Assembly (NCBI GenBank): GCA_963761775.1
Contig: CAVXIF010000007.1
Coordinates: forward strand, 1 to 10,019
Direction: 5' to 3'
From: Parerythrobacter_A sp963761775
GTDB taxonomy: Bacteria; Pseudomonadota; Alphaproteobacteria; Sphingomonadales; Sphingomonadaceae
DNA: 10,019 nt
How positions within the stretch are numbered: position 1 is the first letter of the stretch; the number at the start of each line of letters is the position of its first letter. Below the pieces are notes generated by a model that ran no database searches, had not been told where the DNA came from, and worked only from the letters and a program-made list of their open reading frames with translations. A program made the translations under genes and the position numbers. Below, piece by piece: positions 1 to 6,171 of the stretch.

Positions 1-2
1 TG

Positions 3-416
3 AAGGCTGCATCGCGCGAGGGGCTGGACCCGATCCTGTCGAACCTCAACGCGCTGGCACGGGCGAGCTGGTCCATGCCGCCCGATCATGGCGGCGCGGC
101 GGTGCGGATGGTGCTGCGCGATGAAGAACGCACGCAGACGTGGCTGGACGAGCTGGCAACGATGCGCGAGCGGATGCGCGATGTGCGGCAGAGGCTGGCT
201 GCGGCGGATGGCGATGTGCCGGGGCTGAACCTGGCCGCCTTAAGCGAACAGAACGGATTGTTCGCGATGCTGCCGCTGGACAAGGCGCAAATTACAAAGC
301 TGCGCGAAGAGCATGGCGTTTATATGGCCGGCTCGGGGCGGATCAATATCGCCGGACTGCATGACGGCAATATCGATGCCTTCGTGACGGCATTGGCAGC
401 GGTCGGCAACTCCTAG
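3..416 (+). CDS. Aromatic/aspartate aminotransferase, class I (3' part only)
   Basis: This is the C-terminal 137 or so residues of a PLP-dependent class I aminotransferase of the AspC/TyrB group. Such enzymes exchange amino groups between aspartate or aromatic amino acids and 2-oxoglutarate in the cytoplasm. The open frame runs from the left edge without a start, so the PLP-binding domain and catalytic lysine lie outside the window. Visible family marks are ARASWSMPPDHGGAAV (matching the conserved NPP.HG segment), NGLFAMLPL, and the end block GVYMAGSGRINIAGL. The arginine of GRIN in that block is the family's substrate-carboxylate-binding residue. The stop is TAG at 414-416. It faces the riboflavin cluster, with only 6 bases between the two stop codons and no terminator hairpin visible there. 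The family call is firm; aspartate versus aromatic preference cannot be read from this part. Confidence 0.88.
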   Translation, partial: KAASREGLDPILSNLNALARASWSMPPDHGGAAVRMVLRDEERTQTWLDELATMRERMRDVRQRLAAADGDVPGLNLAALSEQNGLFAMLPLDKAQITKLREEHGVYMAGSGRINIAGLHDGNIDAFVTALAAVGNS

Positions 417-422
417 GCACAA

Positions 423-1040
423 TCAGCGGCGCAGGCTCTCCATCCGGCGTAGATAGCGGGCCAGCACGTCGATCTCCAGATTGACGCGATCTCCTTCCGC
501 CAGCGCGCCAAGCGTGGTGTGTTCGGCGGTATGCGGAATTATGTTGAGCGCGAAGTCGCAGGTGCCGTCGGGCCGGTCGCGCACATCGTTCACGGTCAGC
601 GAAACGCCATCGACGGTAATAGATCCCTTTTCCGCCACATAGGGAGCAAACTCGGCACGGGTGCGGATGGCGAGGCGGGTGGAGCCACCCTCGCTGCGTG
701 CCAGCACGACCTCGCCCACGGTATCGACATGGCCGGTGACCATGTGCCCGCCCAGCTCGTCGCCCATTTTTAAAGCAGGTTCCAGATTGAGGCGGCGTTC
801 CGCTTCCCACGAACCGGGCACGGTGCGCGAGACGGTCTCGTCCGACACATCGACCGCGAACCAGCTATCGCCGACGGTGCCGCCACGCTCGACCACGGTC
901 AGGCACACGCCGGAACACGCGATGGACGCGCCGATGGCCATGCTGTCGGGATCGAATGGACCGGCAATGCGGACGCGCAGATCGCCCTGCCGCTCGACGC
1001 TGTCGATGGTGCCGATGGCGGTGATGATTCCGGTGAACAT
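423..1040 (-). CDS. ribE: Riboflavin synthase, alpha subunit
   Basis: This enzyme makes riboflavin by dismutation of two 6,7-dimethyl-8-ribityllumazine molecules, the last step of the pathway, in the cytoplasm. The 205-residue length is normal. The protein starts with the canonical MFTGII and shows the two internally similar lumazine-binding barrels: IACSGVCLTV at 40-49 in the first, GSITVDGVSLTV at 139-150 in the second. GGHMVTGHVD at 97-106 joins the two. The start is fixed by the invariant N-terminus and by GGAG about 10 bases upstream. It lies 24 bases after the ribD stop and is the last gene of the minus-strand cluster. The symbol follows the common alphaproteobacterial use (E. coli calls this gene ribC). 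The usual partners ribAB and ribH are not in the window. Confidence 0.96.
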   Translation of the reverse strand: MFTGIITAIGTIDSVERQGDLRVRIAGPFDPDSMAIGASIACSGVCLTVVERGGTVGDSWFAVDVSDETVSRTVPGSWEAERRLNLEPALKMGDELGGHMVTGHVDTVGEVVLARSEGGSTRLAIRTRAEFAPYVAEKGSITVDGVSLTVNDVRDRPDGTCDFALNIIPHTAEHTTLGALAEGDRVNLEIDVLARYLRRMESLRR

Positions 1041-1064
1041 GGCGTGGCTGGCTCCGGTGTGCGC

Positions 1065-2036
1065 TCAGGCGGGGGTGCGGTTGCGACGATAGGCGGTGTA
1101 GTCGTCCACGCCAAGCATACGGTGTTCCACGCGGGTCCAGCGGCCGTGCGCATCAGCCAGATCGGCAAGTCCGATGTCGCCGATGGCGGATGTGCCTGCG
1201 CCGATAACGATGGGCGCGCGATAGAGGTCGATGCGATCGACGAGATCGGCGGAAAGGAAGGCGGCCGCCGCGCCGGCGCCGCCCTCGACGTATAGATAGT
1301 GCGCGTCGAGCGTGGCGATATCGGCGGGGCTGGCGATTGCGGATGCGCCATCCAATGCCGCGCCGCGCGACAGCACGACCCGCACCGGACTGCGATCTTC
1401 CAGCCCCGGCAGGCGGACGTCCAATCGGGGCGCGTCGTCGCGCCATGTGCCGCCACCGACCAGTATCGCATCGGCCATCGCGCGGCGCGAATGGACATGC
1501 GCGCGCGCCATGTCGCCCGTGATCCAGCGGCTGGCCCCGTCGGCCATCGCAATCCGCCCGTCCAGCGAGACCGCGAGCTTCAGCGTGACGTGCGGACGAC
1601 CATGCTGCTTGCACATAAGATATCCAGCAAGGCTGTCGCGGGACGCCACACAGTCGAGAATATCGACCTGGACCCCGGCAGCACGCAGCATGTCGGCCCC
1701 CTTGCCCGCCGTTCGCGCATCGGGATCGGTCAAGGCAAACACGCAACGGGCGAGGCCGGCATCGGCGATCAGCTGCGCGCAAGTCGGGCCGCGTTCCGAG
1801 GCGTGGGCGCAGGGTTCGAGCGTGGAATAAAGCGTGCCGCCACGCGCAGCCTCACCGGCTTCGGCCAGTGCTATCGCCTCGGCATGGGGCCGCCCGTCCG
1901 GCTGGGTCCATCCGCGCCCGGCGACCTTGCCATCGCGCACGACCAGTGCGCCGACATTGGGGTTGGGATGGCTCAACGGACGCCCGCGTAATGCGAGCCG
2001 TGCGGCGCTCGCCAGCCAGCGGGCGTCGCCCCGCAT
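1065..2036 (-). CDS. ribD: Bifunctional riboflavin deaminase/reductase RibD
   Basis: RibD catalyses two consecutive cytoplasmic steps of riboflavin synthesis: deamination of the pyrimidine intermediate, then NADPH-dependent reduction of its ribosyl chain. The N-terminal cytidine-deaminase-like domain (about 1-140) shows HPNPNVGALV at 23-32, the zinc/catalytic motif H51-A-E53, and C76 and C86 in the second zinc motif. The reductase domain (about 147-323) opens with HVTLKLAVSLDGRIA at 149-163 and continues with GASRWITG. At 323 residues it is somewhat shorter than E. coli RibD but both domains are present. The loop from C76 to C86 reads CAHASERGPTC, one residue longer than the usual CxHxGRTPPC. 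Its ATG overlaps the last base of the upstream gene's TAA, so translation is probably coupled. It is followed 24 bases later by ribE. Confidence 0.96.
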   Translation of the reverse strand: MRGDARWLASAARLALRGRPLSHPNPNVGALVVRDGKVAGRGWTQPDGRPHAEAIALAEAGEAARGGTLYSTLEPCAHASERGPTCAQLIADAGLARCVFALTDPDARTAGKGADMLRAAGVQVDILDCVASRDSLAGYLMCKQHGRPHVTLKLAVSLDGRIAMADGASRWITGDMARAHVHSRRAMADAILVGGGTWRDDAPRLDVRLPGLEDRSPVRVVLSRGAALDGASAIASPADIATLDAHYLYVEGGAGAAAAFLSADLVDRIDLYRAPIVIGAGTSAIGDIGLADLADAHGRWTRVEHRMLGVDDYTAYRRNRTPA

Positions 2037-2497
2037 TACTGTTGCGGGTCGGCGGGCGCGGGCAAGCCCGCCTGCGCGCGCAATTCCGCCTCGCGCTGCG
2101 CCCGTGCGGCATTCTCGCGCGCACGGTCGGCGGCGATCTCGCGCTCCATCTCGGCGGTGTCGATGCCGGTTGCGTCGCCCAGCGCGCGGTAGATATCCTG
2201 CGACCGCCGCTCGCGTTCCGCGCGCCGTTCCGCGATGGCGTCCTGCCGTTGCTGGTTGACGACATTAGACGCGACGATTTCGGCGTCGGGGCGGTTTTCG
2301 TCGAAAGTAGTGATATACGTGATTTCGGGCGGGGCGGGCAGCACAATACCGCCTTCCTGCGTGAACGCGTAGAACAGCGTGAACGTCAGCCCGCAGGCAC
2401 CGAGCAAAGCGGGCCAGCGGTTCGTGTCGGAACGCCGGACTTCATGCCAGAAATCCTTAAGACCGGGGACGGGATTGAAGCGCGCGATAAACGACAT
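2036..2497 (-). CDS. Conserved membrane-anchored protein of unknown function
   Basis: I do not recognise a named family. The 153-residue protein has a short basic N-terminus, a single hydrophobic stretch at about 28-46 (WPALLGACGLTFTLFYAFT), then a proline-containing linker. After that comes a long charged helix-prone segment (about 82-145) rich in Arg, Glu and Ala, which could be a coiled coil. The layout suggests an inner-membrane anchor with the C-terminal part outside the cytoplasm, but the topology is inferred. The start ATG is the first in frame and gives a sensible anchor. The stop overlaps the ribD start by one base (TAATG), so it belongs to the same operon. Its role is not visible. 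Co-transcription with riboflavin genes does not prove a link to flavins, because the cluster also carries unrelated genes. Confidence 0.8.
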   Translation of the reverse strand: MSFIARFNPVPGLKDFWHEVRRSDTNRWPALLGACGLTFTLFYAFTQEGGIVLPAPPEITYITTFDENRPDAEIVASNVVNQQRQDAIAERRAERERRSQDIYRALGDATGIDTAEMEREIAADRARENAARAQREAELRAQAGLPAPADPQQ

Positions 2498-2546
2498 GCC
2501 ACCGATATAGGACGGCCTGCGGTGGCACGCCAGTCCCGCGCGTCGC

Positions 2547-3275
2547 TCACCCGAAGAAGCTGTAGAGCGTGCGCCCGTCGCTTTTCAGCCAGCGATTGGC
2601 CTCTTCGATATCGTCCTCGAACAGGTCGCTTAGCGCCGCATGGAAGGCGGGGCTGTGGTCGAAATGCAGCAGGTGCGCGACTTCGTGCGCCACCACGGAA
2701 CGGCGCACGGTGTCGGGCGCCATGACCAGCCGCCAGTTGATCCGCACCGTGCCTTTCGCCGAACAGCTGCCCCAACGGCGGTTCGCCCGCGACAGAGCCA
2801 GGGCGGGCGTTTTGACACCGGCGCGCGCGCAATACTGCGCCAGATCGGCGGCCATCAATACCGTCGCTTCGGCGCGCAGCCAGCGTTCCAGCCGTGCCGC
2901 GATAGCCTCCTCCGGACCGCCGAGCCGCAGTATCCCGCCAGCGCGCTGCACCTTGCGGCCATGCGCTGGCGACCAGTCGATGCGGTGCGGCTGGCCGCAA
3001 AACGGCATCACGGCACCATTACCAACAGCCTGCCGCGTCGGCACGCGCGCGCGCTGCGCCGACAGCCAGGCAGTGCGGGTGCCGGCGAATTCGACGGCAT
3101 CGGCGGTGCGGCCCCAGCGCGGCATGGTCACGCGCACTTCCGCGCCGTCAGGCGAGAGGCGCAGCGTCATCCGTCGTGCCGTCGCGTGGCGGCGAATGAC
3201 CAGCGGCAGCACTGCATCGCCAACATCCACCGTTGGTGTCCCATCGGCACTGCGCAGATATTCCAGCACGCCCAT
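2547..3275 (-). CDS. YgjP-like (DUF45/M48-type) zinc metallopeptidase-fold protein
   Basis: This belongs to the YgjP/DUF45 family, predicted zinc metalloproteins of the SprT/M48-like fold with poorly known substrates. In the 242-residue reading the metal motif is HEVAH at 197-201 followed by H207 in FDHSPAFH, which fits HExxH plus a third histidine. RRWGSCS at 166-172 and the N-terminal block RRMTLRLSPDGAEVRVTMP are further family marks. The frame is open further upstream to 3347. I chose the ATG at 3273-3275 because it has GAGG about 10-14 bases upstream, avoids a 68-base overlap with the YcgN-like gene, and begins at the usual family N-terminus. The protein appears cytoplasmic, with no signal peptide or membrane span. 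It sits 4 bases downstream of the YcgN-like stop. Confidence 0.9.
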   Translation of the reverse strand: MGVLEYLRSADGTPTVDVGDAVLPLVIRRHATARRMTLRLSPDGAEVRVTMPRWGRTADAVEFAGTRTAWLSAQRARVPTRQAVGNGAVMPFCGQPHRIDWSPAHGRKVQRAGGILRLGGPEEAIAARLERWLRAEATVLMAADLAQYCARAGVKTPALALSRANRRWGSCSAKGTVRINWRLVMAPDTVRRSVVAHEVAHLLHFDHSPAFHAALSDLFEDDIEEANRWLKSDGRTLYSFFG

Positions 3276-3279
3276 ACTG

Positions 3280-3708
3280 CTACAGATCCTCGACCACATG
3301 GTGTTCCAGCGGCCCGGCATCGACCTCGCTGACCACGCGCCCGGCAATGCTGATCCCGGCGCGGTCCATCGCGTGCGGATCCTGCGTCAGCAGCGGATGC
3401 CACGGTTCCAGCGGACGCCCCTCCGCACGCTGGCGATAGGCGCAGCTGACGGGCAGCCACGGCACGTCTTCGACAATGGCCAGCGTCAGTTGCAGGCAAT
3501 CCGGCACGCGCGCCTTGCGGTTGCGATAATCGCGGCATCGTGCAGTGGCGCAATCGAGCAGTTCGCAGGCGACATTGGTATGTTCGATGGCGCCGGTGTC
3601 CTCGTCTTCCATCTTGTGCAGGCAGCACCGCCCGCACCCGTCGCACAGCGCTTCCCACTCGTTCTTGTCGAGCTGCGCCAGCGGCAATTCCCAGAACCTT
3701 TCGCGCAT
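3280..3708 (-). CDS. YcgN-like / UPF0260 cysteine-cluster protein (YkgJ family)
   Basis: This is a 142-residue protein of the UPF0260 (YcgN) group within the YkgJ-type zinc- or iron-chelating cysteine-cluster superfamily; its biochemical role is not established. The hallmark CDGCGRCCLHK lies at 22-32, followed by TNVACELLD with C48 and C53, CRDY with C58, VPDC with C71, and LPVSCAYR with C89. That makes nine cysteines, closely matching the E. coli YcgN pattern in order and spacing. The WHPLL segment at 103-107 is also typical. Start choice: FWELPL at the N-terminus matches the family, and no longer reading is needed. It lies 10 bases after the SCO1/SenC stop and 4 bases before the YgjP-like gene, inside the minus-strand cluster. 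Confidence 0.92.
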   Translation of the reverse strand: MRERFWELPLAQLDKNEWEALCDGCGRCCLHKMEDEDTGAIEHTNVACELLDCATARCRDYRNRKARVPDCLQLTLAIVEDVPWLPVSCAYRQRAEGRPLEPWHPLLTQDPHAMDRAGISIAGRVVSEVDAGPLEHHVVEDL

Positions 3709-3718
3709 CGTCCCGTTG

Positions 3719-4338
3719 CTACCGGACCCAGCGGGCCAGCTCCTCGCCCACCGCCGCGCCGCCCTTGTCGGTAGGCAGGATAACCAGCGGTTCGCCGTCC
3801 GGGCCGAACAGGTAGCTGAAGCTGGTATGCTGCATGGTGTAGTCCCCGGCGTCGTTGACCGGCACCTTCTTCGCGCTCGATGCGTACTTGCCGAGCACGG
3901 CTTTCACCGCGTCCAGGCGTGCCGGTCAGCCCGATCAGGCGCGGGTGGAAGTTGGCGGCAAATTCACCGACGACTTCGGGCGTGTCGCGTTCGGGGTCGA
4001 CGGTGACGAAGATGGGCTGGATCTTGGCGGCAAGCGCCGGTTCGGCCTTCTCGAAATCGCGCAGGCCCTTGCGCGATGCGGCTGAGGTCGGTCGGGCAGA
4101 TGTCCGGACAGAAGGTGAAACCGAAATAGATGATGCGGTATTGCCCGTCATAATCGGACCAGCTGACGGGTTTGCCGTCGCTCGCCGTCAGTGTAAAATC
4201 GCCGCCGAGCGAAGAGCCACGAATATCGACGCCGTCGGGGGAGGGACCGATCGGTTCCTGGGTTTCGCTGCATGCTACAAGAAGGAGCGCGCCGAATGCG
4301 GCGACGGCGGAGCGAAAGCGGAATGTAAGGCTAATCAT
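3719..4338 (-). pseudogene. SCO1/SenC family copper-binding lipoprotein, read in three frames (two frameshifts)
   Basis: SCO1/SenC proteins are membrane-anchored thioredoxin-fold copper chaperones that help build the CuA centre of cytochrome c oxidase. From ATG 4338 the first frame gives a signal peptide with lipobox LVAC (lipidated C23), then the copper motif FCPDICP (C77 and C81). The frame is lost near 4066-4068. One base removed from the GGG run restores GLRDFEKAEPALAAKI and FVTVDPERDTPEVV. A second break near 3915-3918 must be bridged (one base too many, or two missing). The last part then reads DYTMQHTSFSYLF, with the conserved copper-ligand histidine, and ends ARWVR at 3719. Corrected length is about 205 residues, normal for the family. 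An alternative start at 4353 adds five residues; neither start has a strong ribosome site. All key residues survive, so sequencing error is more likely than real decay. Confidence 0.85.
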
Positions 4339-4353
4339 GGTGTGCTGCTTCAT

Positions 4354-4445
4354 GCGCTGCTAATCGGACGGTTGCAACATGGGGCGCATGCGGACAGGAT
4401 GCCATCGCGCCGCCCGCACGATAGAAGAAAGATCTGGTTTTGACG
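4354..4445. promoter_or_regulatory. Divergent intergenic region between SCO1/SenC and the ankyrin gene
   Basis: This gap separates the starts of two oppositely transcribed genes, so it should hold at least two promoters. I could not pick convincing -35/-10 pairs on either strand, nor a clear operator. A purine-rich AGAAGAAAGA at about 4423-4432 may serve as the ribosome site of the plus-strand gene. Confidence 0.4.
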
Positions 4446-5084
4446 ATGTATCGACCGTTTCCATCCGCATCCCGCGCCCTGTCGAGGGCGGGCGTCCTGC
4501 TCGCCGGACTGGCGCTGTTCGCCGGACCGGCGGCGGCGCAGATGTTCACCGATGGCTATGAATTCCTGAAGGCTGTGCGCGACCGTGACGGGACCGAAGT
4601 GACCAAGGCGCTGGACGAGCCGGGATCGGTGCTGGTCAACACCCGCGACCGCACGTCTGGCGAAACCGCGCTGCATATCGTGACGCAGCGGCGCGACACC
4701 AGCTGGATCCGGTTCATGACGCAGCGCGGTGCCAACCCGAATATCGCCGACAGGAACGGCCAGACGCCGCTGATGGTGGCGAGCGCGCTGGGCTATGTCG
4801 AAGGGGTCGAGGCCCTCATCAAGGCGGGCGCGAACGTCGATGTGGCGGACAGCACCGGCGAAACGCCGCTGATCGCCGCCGTGCATCGCCGCGACCTGGC
4901 GATGATGAAGCTGTTGCTGGCCAGCGGGGCGGACGCCGACAGGAGCGACAATTCAGGCCGCACCGCGCGCGATTTCGTTGCGGTGATGCAGGCGAACGAC
5001 CAGCTCGCCGATGTGCTTGCGGCAAGCGACAAGGCGCGCGAGGGCGATGGCGATGCGGCGGCGACCTATGGGCCGCAGCTATGA
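4446..5084 (+). CDS. Exported ankyrin-repeat protein
   Basis: This is a 212-residue protein with a signal peptide: basic start, hydrophobic core VLLAGLALFAG, likely cleavage after AAA at 29-31. The mature part is an ankyrin-repeat stack. A degenerate repeat at about 39-71 is followed by good ones at about 72-104 (GETALHIV), 105-137 (GQTPLMVASALG) and 138-170 (GETPLIAAVHRRD), plus a partial cap from 171 (GRTARDF). Ankyrin repeats are protein-binding scaffolds; the partner cannot be inferred. It is presumably periplasmic. A TTG at 4440 in the same frame is a possible earlier start, and the purine-rich AGAAGAAAGA upstream is spaced better for it, but the ATG at 4446 is the conventional choice. 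COQ9 follows after 15 bases, so the pair is probably one transcript. Confidence 0.9.
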   Translation: MYRPFPSASRALSRAGVLLAGLALFAGPAAAQMFTDGYEFLKAVRDRDGTEVTKALDEPGSVLVNTRDRTSGETALHIVTQRRDTSWIRFMTQRGANPNIADRNGQTPLMVASALGYVEGVEALIKAGANVDVADSTGETPLIAAVHRRDLAMMKLLLASGADADRSDNSGRTARDFVAVMQANDQLADVLAASDKAREGDGDAAATYGPQL

Positions 5085-5099
5085 CGGGCGCCCGACGCA

Positions 5100-5759
5100 A
5101 TGCCCGACTATAGTGACATGACGCTGGACGAATTGCGGCTGGCGCTTGCCCCCGAAGTGGCGAATTCCGCCGTGTTCGACGGCTGGACGATGGACGCTGT
5201 CGAGATGGCGGCTCAAATGGTTGACGTGGATACCGATGTGGCGCGGCTGGCCTACAAGGGCGGCGCGATGGCCATGATCGAGGCGTGGATCGCGGCAGTC
5301 GATGCGGCAATGGTGGCGGAGATGCCACCCGAAAAGCTTGCCACGATGAAGATACGCGAACGCATCCGCGCGCTGGTGCAGTTCAGGCTGGATGCGATTG
5401 CCGGTCAGGAAGAGGCACTGCGCCGCGCCACCGCAATCATGGCAATGCCGCAGAATGTCGCGCGCTCTTTGAAAACGGCATGGCACAGCGCGGACGTGAT
5501 GTGGCGGCTGGCGGGTGACACCGCGACCGATTACAACCACTACACCAAGCGCACCCTGCTGGCGGGCATCTACGGCGCGACGCTGGCGGTCTATGCCGAT
5601 GACGAGAGCGAGGGGAAGGCCGACACCGCGGCATTTCTGGACCGCCGGATCGAGGGCGTGATGCGGTTCGAGAAAGCAAAAGCGAAACTGGTCAACCCGG
5701 ACCGCGAGAGCTTCAGCCTGTCGCGCCTCCTTGGCCGGATGCGGTATCCGGCGCGCTAA
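5100..5759 (+). CDS. COQ9 family ubiquinone biosynthesis protein
   Basis: COQ9 is a TetR-fold, lipid-binding accessory protein of ubiquinone biosynthesis. In mitochondria it presents the isoprenoid intermediate to the hydroxylase COQ7, and the alphaproteobacterial homologues are assumed to act similarly at the membrane. The 219-residue protein shows the family blocks FDGWTMDAVEMAA near the N-terminus, then KIRERIRALVQFRLDAI, and the C-terminal core WHSADVMWRLAGDTATDYNHYTKRTLLAGIY. That core is strongly diagnostic, containing the AD.iW...GD.S.D.N.YTKR.lL..vY pattern. The C-terminus is helical and basic, as expected for membrane association. The ATG at 5100 lies 15 bases after the ankyrin stop with only a weak ribosome site. 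An ATG at 5081 is in another frame. Confidence 0.92.
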   Translation: MPDYSDMTLDELRLALAPEVANSAVFDGWTMDAVEMAAQMVDVDTDVARLAYKGGAMAMIEAWIAAVDAAMVAEMPPEKLATMKIRERIRALVQFRLDAIAGQEEALRRATAIMAMPQNVARSLKTAWHSADVMWRLAGDTATDYNHYTKRTLLAGIYGATLAVYADDESEGKADTAAFLDRRIEGVMRFEKAKAKLVNPDRESFSLSRLLGRMRYPAR

Positions 5760-5769
5760 GCGAAACTAG

Positions 5770-5780
5770 CCCCCCCCCCC
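5770..5780. repeat. Poly-C tract of 11 bases
   Basis: Eleven consecutive C residues lie 10 bases after the COQ9 stop and immediately before, or overlapping by two bases, the first copy of the direct repeat in the feo leader. Runs this long are prone to slippage in vivo and to length errors in sequencing, so the exact length should not be trusted. Confidence 0.9.
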
Positions 5781-5830
5781 GGCGCGCAAGCGCGACTACT
5801 ATTGCGCCCGGCGCGCAAGCGCGACTACTA
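5779..5830 (+). repeat. Two direct copies of a 23-base sequence upstream of feoA
   Basis: A 23-base unit occurs identically at 5779-5801 and 5808-5830, with period 29. Each copy contains CGCGCAAGCGCG, which can fold as a four-base-pair stem around CAAG, and ends in GACTACTA. The second copy runs directly into the Fur-type dyad; the first runs into TTGCGCC instead. The unit was not found elsewhere by eye. It could be a short tandem duplication, a small palindromic repetitive element or an assembly artefact next to the poly-C run. Confidence 0.85.
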
Positions 5831-5850
5831 ATGATAATGAGTTGCAATTA
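5829..5850 (+). promoter_or_regulatory. Fur-type operator upstream of feoAB
   Basis: The site begins TAATGATAATGAG and ends TTGCAATTA. It is an imperfect dyad: the outer TAAT/ATTA and inner AA/TT positions are mirrored. The contiguous ten bases TAATGATAAT match the classical Fur consensus core. It ends 27 bases before the FeoA ATG, a normal place for a repressor blocking transcription of iron uptake when iron is plentiful. The match, the gene content and the position agree, but binding is inferred. An iron regulator of the RirA or Irr type is a less fitting alternative. Confidence 0.65.
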
Positions 5851-5877
5851 GCGCCGCGCTCTGGCAGCGGCGCTGCT

Positions 5878-6144
5878 ATGTCCGACACTCCCGTTCTTGA
5901 CGCAATAACGCTCGACAGCTTGCCGACCGACACGCCTGCGCGCATTGCGTCGGTGGAGTGGACGCGCATTGCCGAGGCCGATGCAAAGCGTCTGCGCGCA
6001 CTGGGGCTTGACGAAGGCTGCGAGCTGTCCGTGGCGCATCGCGGCATTTTCGGCGGGCGCGATCCGCTGGCGATTACCGTGGGCCGCATGACCGTGGCAC
6101 TGCGCCGCCGCGATGCCGCCGCGATTTCGGTCACTGCCCTATGA
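5878..6144 (+). CDS. feoA: Ferrous iron transport protein FeoA
   Basis: FeoA is a small cytoplasmic SH3-like protein needed for Fe(II) uptake by FeoB. The 88-residue product is the usual size and shows the family pattern: L.SLPTDTPARIASV near the start, then KRLRALGLDEGCELSV, and a C-terminal half with GGRDPLAITVGRMTVALRR ending in a short strand. I chose the ATG at 5878. A TTG at 5842 is in frame but would place coding sequence inside the Fur-type operator and add residues (QLAPRSGSGAA) that do not look like the family. The ribosome site before 5878 is weak. Its stop overlaps an out-of-frame ATG, and feoB begins 27 bases later, so the two are almost certainly one operon. Confidence 0.93.
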   Translation: MSDTPVLDAITLDSLPTDTPARIASVEWTRIAEADAKRLRALGLDEGCELSVAHRGIFGGRDPLAITVGRMTVALRRRDAAAISVTAL

Positions 6145-6171
6145 CGGCCCGAACATGACACCGGCCCAAAC

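Noticed and set aside
2498..2546. FMN riboswitch ahead of the riboflavin genes
   Set aside because: The gap before the 153-residue gene is only 49 bases and ribD and ribE have no leader, so there is no room for the RFN element, and none of its conserved pieces is seen.
3276..3347. Longer start at 3347 for the YgjP-like gene
   Set aside because: It would overlap the upstream YcgN-like gene by 68 bases, and the extra residues (rich in Met, Arg, Trp, Ser) are a shadow of that gene; the ATG at 3275 has a ribosome site.
2569..3774. A 401-residue open frame on the plus strand
   Set aside because: It lies opposite the YgjP-like and YcgN-like genes, both with clear family motifs, and spans their boundary; it is a high-GC shadow frame.
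5779..5830. Possible CRISPR repeat pair
   Set aside because: Only two copies, a spacer of six bases, and no cas genes; it is a short tandem duplication in a leader.
5842..5877. TTG start at 5842 for feoA
   Set aside because: It would put coding sequence inside the Fur-type operator and adds a non-conserved N-terminus; the ATG at 5878 gives the normal FeoA length.
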